Positions 11,774-23,169 of a stretch of 64,000 nucleotides of DNA are shown one piece after another; the stretch's first letter is position 1; every line of letters starts with the position of its first letter. Under the pieces are notes generated by a model. It had not been told where the DNA came from, did no database searches, and worked only from the letters and a program-made list of their open reading frames with translations. The translations under genes and the position numbers were made by a program. The DNA is taken from positions 930,001 through 994,000 of the forward strand of contig JAREIK010017918.1 in assembly GCA_029783825.1 (NCBI GenBank), in the 5' to 3' direction. The stretch is from Sapria himalayana (taxonomy: Eukaryota > Streptophyta > Magnoliopsida > Malpighiales > Rafflesiaceae).

Positions 11774-14700
11774 AAGTTATCAGTCTTCCCACCTTGAAAG
11801 CTTTCTCATCCAAACTCCTCCAGTTGCCCCTAAGGGAACCAATCATAAGCATTCCATCTAGTTTCTTATCTTATTCGAAAAAGGGGCAATCCCTTATCCT
11901 CATTGCTTCAGTCAAAATCTGAATGTAATCCTTTGCTTTCGGATTCGGCCCAAGCTTTCTTGGCTGCCCATTAGCTATCGGGGCTATCTAGTCTCCGATG
12001 TCTATCGAATGTCCAGTCTACTATTCTGTTTGTCAAGCTTTTCATTCTTCCAAGTGATGAAGCGATGGTCTCTTTTTCCTGGTGTAAAACCCTTCCCCTA
12101 TGTTCTTGATTGGTTAATTGCCCATTGACTCGAACGTCCCAATTTCTATCTTTCTATCACTTCACTTCTCAAATCGCTAAGCCATTCGATCGTTGGAGCG
12201 GTTCCATTCCTTTATCTTCTCTTATGTGTGAAAACCATCTTGCTCAGTTTTAGTTAAATAATTTGTTTTCAATCGCATTATGCTTAACCTCACGCCTATA
12301 AGAATGTCTTTCTGAAGCGTGAGCCTGTCTTTCAAACAAACCTATTCATTCGATCATAGTCTGATAAAGATTTAAAATCACTGAAAGCAATTGTATCAAG
12401 GATTTGATCGTCGGGCCCTATTGAGAAATCAGTTGTTCCTTAGATCCAAGGGGGCTGAACTAGAGAAATGAAGCCTTCCCACTTATAGATTCCAAATGAA
12501 TTTTTTACTCTTCTTGAGAAAGGAAAGAAGTCGTATTTGTCTTAGATCTGATCCATTTTATCTCCTCTAACAAAGAGAATGAACCTTTCAGACCGAATAA
12601 GCTATCCTTTTCTGTCTTTGCTAGAAGGGTAGTCCATGAAAGCCGAAGTATAGCAACCAACACTTTCTTCTTCTCCCCACTCCACTCCCACCAATTGGCG
12701 ATTTTGTCGCACTGGCGAATGGTGGTATAAAGAAAAGTAAAGAGCCATCATACTAACTTTATATGAAATAGTTGGTCCAGCGATCAATGACATTTCCTAA
12801 GTCTGACACTACATTGCTTGATAGGAAGACATCAGCTTAACTAACCATAAGAAGAACGGCATTCAAGTTCAAATCATAATCTATTAATAGGTCCCACCGT
12901 CACCAGGAGAGGCTAGACAAAACTGAAAGACTATATCAAACAACCATCTAGTAAAAAGTTGTTCCAGGACGAACAAACCCGAAGGCCAGTCGAACTCAAC
13001 TTCACACTAGTTAGTAAAACCCTATAGCTTCTCTGTTTCAGTATTGGACCAGTCAACAAGTTATGGCTCAGACTCAAGTTAATAAGCTTAATTCCCCATC
13101 TTTGTACAAAATGAGTTGTCCAACAAAGTGAAAGCATTGTGAGGTTTCCAATCACGTGACCAAAGAATGCATCGCCGAAGAGGTCAAGTATCTCGAGCTT
13201 AGTCAATCTCCCGAGTTCCAAAAAATGTTACCCACTCAACAAGTTGGTCCTAGCTTGATGGTCAATTCACTTAACTGAATCGGTATCTCACCAAACAACT
13301 GGATGTCACCGAGGAGTTAAAATTGACTCAGCCTCATCTTGCTAGTAGTCAGACTCGTTCTTTCAATGGGGAGGGAGAGAATAAAAGTGATGGGGTTGAA
13401 TCATCAAATAGTCTATTGAAGATTCTGTGGAAGAAGAACCACAATAATGAGACTCATCAATCTTTAAACAAAGTTGTTTAGGAATCAACCTAAAATGTTC
13501 CTGTTTACTTGGCATATTACTTGAAGCAATAAGAACCACAATAGTGATTTGTCCCCATTGATAAGGAAAGAATAGAAGGGAGCAGAAAATTTTTGATCCC
13601 AAAAGACAAAATTCGATCCTCAGTATTCTTATCAAGGACATGACAATTATTGCTACTTTCACTAGAATGCAGAGATTCGCTACTGACAATCAAAAGCAGG
13701 CATTACGGACTGACATTACGGACTGGCAGTGTCAGGGATGGATCTTCCTATTATTTGAAAGCAAAGCTAGGGCTAATCCCAACCTTTGGATAGTTAGACT
13801 TCCTAATAGGATGAGATAGATTGAGCTTTCATATAAACGAAAGAGTCAAAATAAATGAAGCTCCCCTTGGACTAATGACCGAAATAGTAGGTCGAAGGAA
13901 GTCGTAGCCTACCAAGAGTAAGTGATCACGAAAAAGAATTCTCCATGCAAGATCAAGTCATTTGGGTCATGAACCTCAGAATCAAAATCACATCAACCAA
14001 GGTCTTGAATTTGTCGATTCAAAGTCATAGCGGTAGTGAGGATTTAAGTCGACTAAGCTAAATCAGAACAAACCAACTAGTAGGAAGACAGCAAGTTCAT
14101 ATAGGGAATTGCTACCTTTAGCACAAGATAATCATATCTAGAATAAAGTAAGCTTCCCGATGATTCAGCTTGAGATCCTTAATAATTTAGGGTAGGAGAA
14201 GACCTTCACTCACTCTTTCGCCTAGTCCTACAAAAGAGGCAAAGTGAAGTTCGCGAAAGAACTAATTTTGGTTATGGGAGTATGAAATGACTGAGTAGAC
14301 TCTATGAGGTTGCTGCGGAAGATGTAAGAAGGCAAGCTCGAATAAAAATAAGTAAAGGAAGTATATTTTAATGGAACTCTTGCGGTCAGTCGTTGACTTA
14401 GCTTGATAACTAGAGAGGAGTAAGCCTTTAACTCGATCCAGATGACTGAGAGGCCTGAAATTACTTTGAGGGCGGGTTACTAAGCAAATCCAAGTCTTTC
14501 AAAGCAAACACTAGCCATTGTAATCGAATCATAATAATCCCCACAAAATGCATGATTTTAGGGATGTTTTTATTTTGGTGTGCCTTGCGTGAACCTCTTG
14601 CATTGCTCTGGGTATCTGTTATTTTGTCATATAGATAGATAGATCCCGCAGCCTTGATGGGAGCATCAACGAAAGCTATTCACTTTTACTGCTTATGCTT

Positions 14701-14934
14701 TGTGCCTCTTAGTGATTGAAACGACTCTTCATTTTATTGAGGGATGCGAAAAGATTTGATTCCCCGAATTTCACTTGAATAAACTTGTATTGCAATCATG
14801 TTAGTAAATGATGTTATTTGAATTCTACTCCTAGTAGGCCACTCACTAGCTTAAAGGCTTAAGGAAGTGAATGTCTAATGTGATGAGAAGTTCCTTCTGC
14901 ACGAACGGAGCTATTTCCCCATCGATCCAACCTC
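11774..14934. other. Mitochondrial-like DNA (NUMT candidate), no intact gene
   Basis: This is the right half of the target of the 7641 hAT. It is more GC-balanced than the AT-rich repeat blocks and has no open frame with a recognisable mitochondrial product. The general wording of the sequence recalls plant mitochondrial intergenic DNA, and the rps19/rps3 remnant 0.6 kb further on supports that reading. A leucine-rich-repeat fragment lies on the minus strand inside it. Confidence 0.45.
12931..13340 (-). pseudogene. Leucine-rich-repeat protein fragment (receptor-like kinase/protein type)
   Basis: Minus-strand frames give LFGEIPIQLSELT, then ELGRLTKLEILDLFGDAFFG, IGNLTMLS and LINLSLSHNLLTGPI. 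These are consecutive plant extracellular LRR units with the LxxLxxLxLxxNxLxGxIP pattern. The segments lie in two or three frames, so indels have broken the gene. Downstream of the repeats the frame loses the pattern, and no kinase or transmembrane part follows. It looks like a nuclear gene fragment caught in mitochondrial-like DNA, or a sign that the block is a nuclear mosaic. Confidence 0.65.
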
Positions 14935-14942
14935 GATCAATT

Positions 14943-15368
14943 TACAGGTGTCAGTCGGGCCGTGTCGGCCCGGCCCGGCACGAGGCACGGCACGATTCAG
15001 CCGTGCCTAGGACGGCCCGGCACAAAAATTTCCCGTGCCCAGGCTCGTGCCGTGCCTGGCCCGGCACGGTATCTCGACACGAGCCGAAAAATTGAATTTT
15101 TTTTTAAATTAGTATTTCAGGGATGCCGAAATCCTAATTTTTTTTAAATTAGGGTTTCGGGCACGCCAAAATCCTAATTTTTTTTTAGATTTTGGTTTCG
15201 GGCGTGCCGAAACCCTATATTAAAGATTTGTCCTGACCGGGCCGAACCCGGCAGATTCATTCTGTGGACCCATACCGGGCTGATCTCCTTAGAACCGTGC
15301 CGGCCAACACGGGGGGGCAGGCTAAAAATGGGCCGGGACGGCCCAGCACGTCCCATTTAACACCTCTA
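14943..15368. mobile_element. RSL-like MITE, 426 bp, perfect TSD
   Basis: The left end is TACAGGTGTCAGTCGGGCCG and the right end CATTTAACACCTCTA. Perfect 8-bp copies of GATCAATT flank it (14935-14942 and 15369-15376). Inside the ends lie GC-rich GGCCCGGCACG blocks and three or so palindromic units of the type AATTAGGGTTTCGGGC separated by T/A runs. It has no coding capacity. The perfect TSD suggests a fairly young insertion into the mitochondrial-like DNA. Confidence 0.93.
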
Positions 15369-15464
15369 GATCAATTCCTTTCTTTTAAATCAACTCCCGC
15401 TCCCATGCAGAGTAATGCTTCCTATATTATCTAGAGTTGGCAATGCCAAGATGACTGGCTTTTT

Positions 15465-15842
15465 GTGAAAGTAGAGCCAATTAGATTAAACTTTAAGAAA
15501 ATAAAAGTTTTTCTCTTTAAGGATACATTTTTGGATAAAATAGCAAGAACTTTAGCTTTAGTTGGTATTCATTACGTCCATCCGGCTGGTAATAATAAGA
15601 AAGTGGCTGTTAGTGTTCTCAACGTTAGTCAACAAATTGGAAAGTTTACTTTTACATTGACAAATATTGGACCAAAAAAAATGGGAAAAAATAAAGTCCA
15701 AGCATATATGACACGAAAAGGAAATCTAATCTTGGTTAGACTTGATCTTAATCGTAGTTCAAATTCAAATCGGTTCAGTGAAGATCACAAAAGTCACCAA
15801 ATGAATCATTTCCTTAGTGAAAGAAAATTAAAAAAAAACTAA
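15465..15842 (+). pseudogene. Mitochondrial rps19 end / rps3 exon 1 remnant
   Basis: The open frame contains GKFTFTLTNIGPKKMGKNKV followed directly by MTRKGNLILVRLDLNRSSNS. This matches the known plant mitochondrial layout in which the rps19 C terminus runs into the rps3 start. The first part keeps only weak likeness to rps19. The rps3 start would be the ATG at about 15708, and the likeness lasts for about 74 bases (exon 1) and slightly beyond. Neither gene is complete. The remnant is best explained as nuclear DNA of mitochondrial origin (NUMT) and is the firmest evidence for that origin in the window. Confidence 0.75.
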
Positions 15843-16234
15843 AAAGCATGAGAGAACATTGCAGATGTCTAGGACGGACATGACTTCTAATGCTAGAAGA
15901 TCACAGAAACCTAGAGCAAAGCATGTCGTGAAAGGACATTGGGCAAGCATGCTTCAAGCATGTTTCCAAGGCACGGTTGAATGTAGATATCATGAACGGG
16001 GGACGTGCAGGATACCAGGCCAAGAAACTCAACCCCCTATGTGCTGATTGCTAGCACATCCAGGGCCCCGGCACCTAGCTAAAATAGAGAGGCCTAGCTT
16101 GATATGAGAAGTGCTAATTTAGTTTGGATAGAATGATGCCACCCCACCCCAATACCAAGTGCTAAGTTTCAAATCAGTAAATTAACCGAAACAAGAGAAA
16201 AGACATTTCTCGCTCATTGCCTAAAGCACATTAA
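15843..16234. other. No recognisable feature
   Basis: About 390 bases between the rps19/rps3 remnant and the next element. A 62-codon open frame (15859-16047) shows no family hallmark. Probably a continuation of the mitochondrial-like block. Confidence 0.4.
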
Positions 16235-16242
16235 GCTCCACT

Positions 16243-17593
16243 CAGAGGTGTCAAACAAGCCGGGCCAACCTATTTTTAGGTGGCCCAATCTGGCCATGTG
16301 CCTGGCACGGCACGTCTTCATCAAAATCGGCCCAACACGACATGTCTTCATCACAACCAGCCCAGCACAGCCTATCAGCCCGGATGTAATAAACCCTGGC
16401 CGAGTCATGCCTAGACAAGCCGGTTCGAGCCTAGTTCGGGCCATTTAAAAAAAAATTAATCCAAAATTCAAAATTATTAAAAAAATTTAATTTTAGGTAT
16501 ATAAAACTTAAATAATTTATAGTTAATTATTAAATTAAAATAAATAATTAATTATTTAATTTTAATTTATTAAATTAAATAAATCATAAAATATAATATA
16601 ATAAATAACAAATTTTAAAAATTAATTGTGTCTTAATTAATAAAACTAAAATATTAATACAAATCAATGTAAATCATAAAAAACATAACTGAAGATTCAA
16701 GTCTCAAAGTAAAATGACAAAAAAAAATAAACAATTACAATATCAATCCAAAAAAAATAAATGAAAATAAAAAATATTATCAGCATTATAGCATATGATC
16801 AATAATGATATTAATATTAATGTCTCAATCATTATCAATCGTCAATCATCATCAATCGTCAATCATCATCAATATCTCATGGATCATCATTAATAACCAA
16901 CTCCTCTACTTTTGTTGCAGTCTCAGCATGATCCTAGATGCCCAAGCTTGAATCCTCTCAATCCTTTAGGCATATTAATGTCTCAACAAGATCTCACCGT
17001 AATCTAGATCTCCTATCTTAGATCATATTCACTTAGAGGTGTCAACCGGGCCGGGCCAGCCCGTCCCGGCACGAGGCACGACACGGTTCAGCCGTGCCTA
17101 GGCCGGCTCGGCACGGGAATTTCCCGTGCCCGAGATCGTTCCATGCCGTGCCGAGGCCAACCGGGCCTCGTGCCGTGCTTGGCCCAGCACGGTACCGTGC
17201 TTAATTTTTTTTTTTAAATTAGGGTTACTAGGCGCCAAAACCCTAATTTTTTTTTAAATTAGGGTTTCGCCATTTCGGGCGCGCCCAATTCCTAATTTTT
17301 TTAGAATTAGGGTTTCGGGCGCGCCCAATCCCTAATTTTTTTTTGAATTAGAATTTCGGGCGCGCCGAAATCCTAATTTTTTTTAATTAGGGTTTCGGGC
17401 GCGCCGAAACCCCAAATTTTTTTTTTAATTTAGGGTTCGGCCCGTGCTAGGCCGACCCCCCAAAAAACCATGCCGGGACAGGCACGGCACGGTTATTGTT
17501 CCGTGTCGTGCCTGGCCCGGCACGGAAGCCCGGTTGGACCTGGAAAAAATGTGCCGAGCAGCCCGGCACGACCCGTTTGACACCTCTACTCTG
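16243..17593 (-). mobile_element. RSL-like hAT, internally deleted, with a second element at its right end
   Basis: The left end is CAGAGGTGTCAAACAAGCCG. Perfect copies of GCTCCACT flank the unit at 16235-16242 and 17594-17601. The interior is AT-rich and then (16780-17033) carries the minus-strand C terminus of the RSL-like transposase, with repeated ATCATCAATCGTC words that encode the acidic tail. The coding relic stops abruptly at 17033, where a MITE-like terminus begins. The right border is CACCTCTA plus CTCTG, so five extra bases lie between the family end and the TSD. A nested insertion near the right end is the simplest explanation. Confidence 0.75.
17034..17588. mobile_element. RSL-like MITE with a palindromic AT/GC array
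   Basis: It runs from TAGAGGTGTCAACCGGGCCG to CCCGTTTGACACCTCTA, so both family ends are present. I see no convincing 8-bp duplication directly around it (TATTCACT versus CTCTGGCT, 3/8). Its core (17212-17432) has about five units of roughly 45 bp, each with AATTAGGGTTTCGGGC and its inverse around GGCGCGCC. It interrupts the transposase relic of the surrounding element. Confidence 0.75.
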
Positions 17594-17705
17594 GCTCCAC
17601 TTCAACAATTGAGAGTTTTCGATGGAATCGGTGAACTACTTGAGCTAGTTAAATGCATGGGAGAGAGGACTCATAGTACCCACTAGCGCAGCTATGCAGT
17701 GGAAG

Positions 17706-18220
17706 TAGAGATGTCCAACGGGCCGTGTCGGGCCGGCCCGGCATGTTTTTTCCAAGCCCAACCGGGCTTTCGTGCCGTGCCTATCCCAGCATGGTTGTTT
17801 TGGTGGTTCAGCCAGGCACGGGCCCGCGGCACGATTCGCCGGGTTCGGCCCGGTCGGGCCGAACCCTAATTTTAAAAAAAATTAGGATTTCGGCACGCCC
17901 GAAACCTTAATTCTAAAAAAATTAGGGATTGGGCGCGCCCGAAACCCTAATTTAAAAAAAAAATAGGGTTTCGACGCCCAGTAACCCTAATTTTAAAAAA
18001 AAAAAATTTAAGCACGGTATCATGCCAACGGCCCATGGTACCGTGCCGGGCCAAGCACGGCACGAGGCCCAGTTGGCCTCGGCACGGCACGGCACGATTG
18101 TGCCGTGGTCGGGCACGGCAGGAGCCCGGGCACAGAAAATTTCCGTGCCGGGCCGGCCCAGGCACGGCTGAACCGTGTCGTGCCTCGTGCCGGGCCGGCC
18201 CAGCCCGGTAGACACCTCTA
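17706..18220. mobile_element. RSL-like MITE, 515 bp, perfect TSD
   Basis: Ends are TAGAGATGTCCAACGGGCCG and CCCGGTAGACACCTCTA. Perfect AGTGGAAG repeats flank it (17698-17705 and 18221-18228). The terminal 150-200 bases on each side are GC-rich and mutually inverted; the centre (17866-18005) holds palindromic AACCCTAATTT/AAATTAGGGTTT units. No coding capacity. Confidence 0.95.
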
Positions 18221-18228
18221 AGTGGAAG

Positions 18229-19900
18229 GGAATGAGCTTAAATCTACCCCCTCTTTCTGTTCTTTTTTCAAATAACAAAAACAATACAAAGAGATGAGAC
18301 TAAGCAGCCACCAACCTTTCAGATCTCTTACATATCTTGATTTAGACCAAAAATTTATCTTAAGTGAAGCCTAGTTTAAGTGGCCAAACAAATAATCCAC
18401 TAGAAAAAATGGATAGAGTCTCACCCAGTCAACGGAGTCAAAAAATAAATTATTTTTTTAGTCAAGCATAAATATTTTCTCTTTCTAAAGTTAATGTAAG
18501 AAGCATTAAACTTCACTTTGATTTCAAGAGAGGTGTTAGTTGTCGCATTATTAGTCTGTAAGTTTGTTTTATATCACAAGGAAATGTTGTTTTGAAAACA
18601 AAAGCATTAAAAAAAAGCTAAGATGCGTGACCGTTTGAGGCTTAACTCAAATAATATGCTTTTGTTCAGATTTTGAACCCTATATACATCATTTCTTTTC
18701 CAATCAAATGACAACTGCTTCTTCCACTATGAGGGCATTGTACAAAACCGCTTGCCATCAACTCTGCTAGTAGGCCCACTTGATAAGGCATTGTACAAAA
18801 CCACTTACCATCAACTATTCTGGTTGGCCCACTCGATAGGGCATGTTCCCTCAACCAACCTCCAGCATCTAAACCTACAGCTAGCTTCAACTTGGTGGAA
18901 GAAAAATCAATGATTCACTCTAATGTCCATTTCTTATTCATTCATAATGCTCGGCTAGTGTTCCTTTCTTAGCCCATCAAAACTATGAATATTAAGAAAG
19001 CCTACAGGGTAGGAAGACTATCGACTGAATGGACTGATCCAAAAATGAGAGGCTAAAAAGCTCAGCCTATCATAAGCAGCGTCGCTACTTGATCGACGGG
19101 GAGGAGCACCTCAAAATATGGGCAAAAGATCACACACTTAGACTTTTTCCTTGAGGCCGAGGATCCACCACGGGTACCACACCTACCATATGTTGGTTTG
19201 AGTGACAGTCGTGTGATGGGTTAATATCCAGCTTAAAGAGCACTTTTAGTTTGCACTAGTGATTGGAAGCCCCCCTGTCAAGCAAGAAAGAAGCAATTCT
19301 TTCCACAGCAATCACCAATGACTCTATTTATAATTATGGTGAACCAGCATATCAACATGTCAATCTGATTCTTTCCATGGCATCCACTTATGAGATTCAC
19401 CTTTGGCTTTCATCTCAATGGATGTATTGTTCTACATGTTCAAAAGAAAATTCATTCATTTCTTTCTGACTCATCTACCACGATGAAAAAAACCCAAACC
19501 ACCCAAAAAGGAGAAGGGCCAGTGGTGGACATTCAATAAAGTTGAGCCAATCAAGTATCTTCATTCAAGCAACAAGAAAAGAAAGAAAATGAACAAAACA
19601 AAATGAGAGGTTGAGGGTAGAAAAAATAGTTGAATCGACTTACTAGCATAAGAAAAATAAAAGAAAAGAAATAACGCGATGGATACCATGATCATTCATC
19701 ATCAATAAAAAAGAATCTTTCTAAATTTATTTGAGTCAGTGGAACCTTCAAGCATCTGAAAGATGTTGGGGTTGTAAATGACATATCATTCCTAATAGAA
19801 AATGACGACTCCATAAAAAAGAAGTTATTCAAGTTCTTTTTCCCAAAGAAGTCCTTTTCCAACTACCTGACAGGTCATATACTTATAAGGACCTCCATGC
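18229..19900. other. Mitochondrial-like DNA, no intact gene
   Basis: This continues the target sequence of the preceding MITEs, with no recognisable product in any frame. It contains the 53-bp tandem repeat listed separately. Composition turns AT-rich near 19.9 kb, which I take as the end of the block. Confidence 0.4.
18734..18839. repeat. 53-bp tandem duplication
   Basis: GGCATTGTACAAAACC begins at 18734 and again at 18787. Both units continue with similar CTTRCCATCAACT and GGCCCACT words. Divergence between the units is modest. Confidence 0.85.
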
Positions 19901-22085
19901 AGTGCCATGGCATTTTGGGACTTCAATAGTGACTATCTAGGAAAAAAAAATTTAGATCCAAACAAGCTTAATATGTATGAAAAAAGTGAGTCAAATAAAC
20001 AAATATTCAACTAAAAACTTGGCTAAATTAGATTTCCTCACAAAAATGAGTATTAACAGGACCTAATTTATATCAATATAACATCAATATTTATATTTAT
20101 TGTCTTGAAAGAAAAAGCATAACACTTGATCGGGATGGATATTGAGTATCTAAAAAAACCATACCTAATAGATCTATGTGCAACTTTCTCCCTTCCAAAA
20201 GAAAGAACATGAACAAAACTAAATAATCAAAAAATATATTATCAACAAAAAATCACATCTCCTAGATGAATAATCTAGTGAAGTACACAATAAAAGAACA
20301 TATGATATTATTTAGTTGTTAAATAATTTGTAGTCAAAATTATATCATTCAAAAATTAACAAAATACATTTCATTAAAAAATAAATATTTTAATCAAATA
20401 TTTATTTTTTATCTCAGCAAAGTCATTTTCAAAAAGTATGGCATTCATATATTAGAGATAATGTATTATGTGATAACAAGTATTTTCATTCTAAAATGAT
20501 GATCTCAGATAAAAAATTCATCAAACACAATCTCTCCACTTTTTGAGAAGTAAAACTGTCAAGATATTAACTTTTCTCTAACTCAGCACTAAATGAAAAC
20601 TTTGTGCACTAGGCATGTCCTCCATACAACCTTCATGCCATTGATATATAATTTCATGCTCACAACAAATAATAGTATAAAAAATTGATATGAACTTAAA
20701 TACACTATCACTTTTAATTATTTTAATATTATATTTATATTGGATTTTAATTATTTTATAAAAATCAGTTAAATTAAAAAAAAAGAATTTCTTTCTATTA
20801 AAAATATATAAACAAGCAATTTAAAAAATTCATAAAAAAATATATAATTTAAATTGAGTCTTGTGCACTGGGCATAACCTCTAAAAAACCTGCATGCTAT
20901 TGGTATATCATTTCATTCTCACCACAAAAAATAATAAAAAAATTAGATATAAACCTAAAGACATCAATTTAAATTATTTTAATATTACATTTAAATTGAG
21001 TTTTAATTATTTTATAAAAATAAGTAAACATAAAAAAGAATTAAATTCTTTTTATTAAAAACATATAAACAAGTAAAATAATAATGATAATGTATTAGTC
21101 TAATACTGATGTCAAATATTAATCTAAAAGACTCCTTTTAGATTAATATAAAAATAATAATAATGATGTAAATGATAATGTATTAATCTAAAAAATTATC
21201 AAAAAATTAATAAAATAATAATGATGATGTAAAATAGTATTTCTAGATCTCAAATATCTAAGTGAGTTAGATAAATATTAGTCTAATTACTAAGAGACTA
21301 ACGTGTCAAGTAAGCAATTTTCATATATTTTCCTATTGGATACGACTCAAGGTCAAAAAATATGACTCCTTTTAGTTAGGTTCCATGAATCTCAATTTGC
21401 CTATTCTATAATATATCAATTGAGAATGGATAAAAAAAATATTGATCAACTAAACATCTAAAAGGTGTACCAATAGATACAATAAACACATAAATACTAT
21501 GTTAAATCCAAAAAAAAAAATATTCTAAAAGTCCTCAAAAGAAAAAAAATATAAATAATAAAAGGTTTGATAGTAAAATTTGTGAATAAATGATTATCAT
21601 AAAAAATAAGTTTATGTATATGTAACACATAAAAGAAAAAATATATCATGTTAGATATTTTCATATTCATTGGTTGTCAAAGTCACACCATTAGCTATGT
21701 TAATATCATAATCACACAAATAGAAAAAAAACTAATAAAAGAACGATGACATATGCCATGCATATTAGCTCTTTAATCTATAATGCAAAAGTCAAATAAT
21801 TTTAAAGACAAAAAGTGCAACAGCTATAGTACTAGAGACTGAGATAACTCTATTGAAAGTCTAGAGAGGAAACATTTATTTCCTCTACCTCTTTAAATTT
21901 ACTAGGGAAATTTTCCCTTGCCTCTAAGACTATAAAAAATTATATCCACATGTTGTACATTCAAACTCTCAAATATGATTGTATTATCTACAAGTGAATG
22001 CAAATAAAAGAATTCAAAAAGTTGTCTATCTCTTGTGGACAATTTGTTTCAAACAAAAAAAATGAAAAAACTTGAATAGTAAGGT
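19901..22085. other. AT-rich sequence, possible LTR remnant, no gene
   Basis: No coding frame can be supported. Near 21800-22020 there is a TATA-like run followed by text that resembles the R/U5 part of a plant LTR (ACTATAAAAAATTATATCC, then TTGTATTATCTAC), but no paired LTR or primer-binding site is seen. A 259-bp tandem duplication occupies 20603-21078. Confidence 0.35.
20603..21078. repeat. 259-bp tandem duplication
   Basis: TGTGCACTAGGCATG at 20603 recurs as TGTGCACTGGGCATA at 20862. Both copies proceed through CATGC(C/T)ATTG, TATTTTATAAAAAT and ATATAAACAAG at matching distances. The second copy ends near 21078. Differences are frequent but alignable. Confidence 0.8.
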
Positions 22086-22093
22086 GAGCATAC

Positions 22094-22646
22094 TAGAGGT
22101 GTCAAGTGGATCGAATAGCCAATGCATGACACGAGGCACCGCCCAATTCAACTGTGTCATGCCCAACATGGAATGGTCCAAAATTATGCATGGAATGTGA
22201 TCATGTCAGCTCATGGCATGACTCATGCCTTGTTGAGCCAACACCTAGTGTACCTCATGTTGTGCTAGGCACGACCCACATGCCCAGCACATCAGCATGG
22301 CATGTGACATAGATGATTTTTAAAAAATCAACCATTTAAAAAAAATGGCATGCTCCATTAGCAAGCTATTTTTTTGCAATTCGGCCCCCTGACATTGACA
22401 ACGACAAGACAATGTTTGTTGTCCTATCAGATAAAAAAGATGAGTTTGTGGTAGTGTTGTCCCAGTGCCAGCCTAAAATCGAATGACCATATCTAACCCA
22501 GCATACCAATTCAAAAAGGCATGTCAACGAGATCATGTTAGGCTGACCTACAATATGGCCTTGCTAGCAAGACATGACAAGGTGGCCCAACTGACCCAAT
22601 AAAATTTGGGTCGAGCCAGCTTGGTACAACCTGTTTAACACCTTTA
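22094..22646. mobile_element. RSL-like MITE, 553 bp, older copy
   Basis: Ends are TAGAGGTGTCAAGTGGATCG and CTGTTTAACACCTTTA. Flanking 8-mers GAGCATAC and GAGTAGAC agree at 6 of 8. The body keeps GC-richer terminal blocks, but many CG pairs have become TG or CA, as expected for an old methylated copy. No coding capacity. Confidence 0.85.
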
Positions 22647-23160
22647 GAGTAGACCATGAGTAGTGATCATCATATTCTTTATTTAAAAAATAAAAAATTT
22701 TCAAATTTAAATTTGATCACATGTAGACCAAGTGACAAATATTATTAAAACCTTTGTCTTAATACAATTTCACAGTGCACATAGATACTAAGTATTGGTT
22801 TGCATCTAAGCATCACAAGTCAAATCTATAAAAGGGTGAAAAGGTAATACTTTGTCCAAAATATAATATACAAATTGTATTTATCCATCGAGCAAAACTC
22901 CGCTTGTTCAATTTCTATGGCATAATAATAATGACACCGGCCTTACTAAAAAATCAAGTAGGAACAATCACCCTTATGAAACCTTAGAAATCCTAGTTTC
23001 TTCATTTATAATCACGTATAAACAGCAACAAAAGTAGTGAAGAAGATATAATAAATAGCAAATTGTACATATGATCAACTCGACCCTTTTTACTCAATCT
23101 AACCCAATCTGGATGAATATAAAAAAATACCACTATATCCACCTAATTAGTGCCTAAAAT
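22647..23160. other. No recognisable feature
   Basis: Mixed AT-rich sequence between a MITE and an LTR end. No frame, repeat family or RNA gene was recognised. Confidence 0.4.
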
Positions 23161-23169
23161 GTTTTCACT

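Noticed and set aside
16780..17033. Repeated ATCATCAATCGTC as a regulatory repeat
   Set aside because: It is the reverse strand of the acidic C-terminal tail of the RSL-like transposase.
17212..17432. AAACCCTAA units as telomeric repeats
   Set aside because: Single units separated by 35-45 bases and inverted on each other; not a head-to-tail telomere array.
17947..18284. Open frames across GC-rich MITE ends (also 14871-15356, 17444-17910, 27711-28095, 31045-31858, 48929-49246)
   Set aside because: Translations of the GGCCCG/GGCACG terminal blocks occur on both strands with no family likeness; typical of biased composition.
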